Assembly: GCA_937893735.1 (NCBI GenBank)
Contig: CALBGD010000378.1
Span: 1-6,700, forward strand
Source of the DNA: an uncultured Clostridia bacterium
GTDB lineage: Bacteria; Bacillota; Clostridia; Oscillospirales; Ruminococcaceae
Reading direction: 5' to 3'
DNA: 6,700 bases
Shown here: in pieces, positions 6,583-6,700 of the stretch
Layout: every line of letters starts with the position of its first letter
How positions within the stretch are numbered: the first letter of the stretch is position 1
Made by a program: the position numbers and the translations under genes
The notes under the pieces: model-generated
What the model was told of the DNA's origin: nothing
The model's input: only the letters and a program-made list of their open reading frames with translations
The model's database searches: none

Positions 6583-6700
6583 AATGCCAGAAGTCCGGGA
6601 GCATTCCCGCTGTGCGCATGGAATAGCTGTCCTCTTCGTTGACTATAATATGATCCACAAGCTCAATGCCAATATTCATCAGTGCGGAGGCCACCCTCCG
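6581..6700 (-). CDS. radC: RadC-type JAB-domain protein, C-terminal 39 residues (runs off right edge)
   Basis: The minus strand is open from the window edge to a TGA at 6581-6583. The fragment contains [15 protein letters not shown] followed by [10 protein letters not shown]. This matches the end of RadC/DUF2466 proteins, where an alpha-helix leads into G-I-x-L-x-D-H-I-I-V and then a short S-x-R-x-x-G-L tail. RadC proteins carry a JAB/MPN metalloprotease-like domain; their historical link to recombination repair is doubtful and the substrate is unknown. The catalytic His-x-His and Asp residues lie upstream of the window and cannot be checked. The tail ends PDFWH, a little longer than the usual end at G-L-L. 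Its stop overlaps the uvrB ribosome binding site, so it very probably heads or joins the uvrBA operon. The assignment rests on a short but characteristic segment. Confidence 0.75.
   Translation of the reverse strand, partial: RRVASALMNIGIELVDHIIVNEEDSYSMRTAGMLPDFWH

Noticed and set aside
6582..6584. TTG start for uvrB five codons upstream
   Set aside because: It overlaps the GAGGTG ribosome binding site of the ATG at 6569, and the family N-terminus begins at MDKF.
6685..6700. Inverted repeat CGGAGG/CCTCCG at the right edge
   Set aside because: It lies within the RadC coding sequence, has short arms and a 4-nt loop, and no T-tract follows.
6570..6700. LexA/DinR operator for uvrB
   Set aside because: I looked for the GAAC-N4-GTTC pattern upstream of uvrB and found none; the operon promoter probably lies upstream of radC outside the window.

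Overview
All genes here lie on the minus strand, so transcription runs from the right edge to the left edge. The window suggests a fairly GC-rich member of the Clostridia, most likely a Ruminococcus-like Oscillospiraceae. The grounds are the strong AGGAGG-type ribosome binding sites, the gene order radC-uvrB-uvrA, and the pairing of a NifU-like scaffold gene with a GGGtGRT-family gene, which I know mainly from anaerobic Clostridia. The genus is an inference; no marker gene settles it.

Right part (6700 to 1759): a tightly packed DNA-repair transcription unit. It holds the last 39 codons of a RadC-type JAB-domain gene, then a complete uvrB (654 aa), then a complete uvrA (939 aa, TTG start). The uvrB ribosome binding site overlaps the radC stop codon, and only 26 nt separate uvrB from uvrA. 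UvrA finds helix-distorting lesions and loads UvrB, which verifies the damage and recruits UvrC for incision. uvrC is not in the window, and neither is the promoter of this unit.

Middle part (1758 to 1340): 331 bases upstream of the next promoter carry no gene. They hold a roughly 172-bp MITE-like element with imperfect terminal inverted repeats and a possible 4-bp target duplication. Inside it is a near-exact pair of 42-nt repeats spaced 67 nt apart and rich in hairpins. A 10-bp hairpin that probably ends the uvrBA transcript follows. Then comes a well-formed sigma-A-type promoter (TTGCAA, 17 bp, TATAAT) with an AT-rich upstream stretch and a small palindrome, and a short 5' leader with a perfect 7-bp inverted repeat.

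Left part (1339 to 1): a two-gene operon with a 16-nt gap. The first gene encodes a 230-aa IscU/NifU-N-like iron-sulfur scaffold. The second encodes the first 210 residues of a cysteine-rich GGGtGRT-family protein that runs off the left edge. Strong promoter, strong ribosome binding sites and a narrow codon choice (all Lys as AAG and almost all Ile as ATC in the visible GGGtGRT gene) suggest high expression. The molecular job of this pair is not established to my knowledge. It and the repeat element are the least ordinary parts of the window; the uvr genes look conventional.
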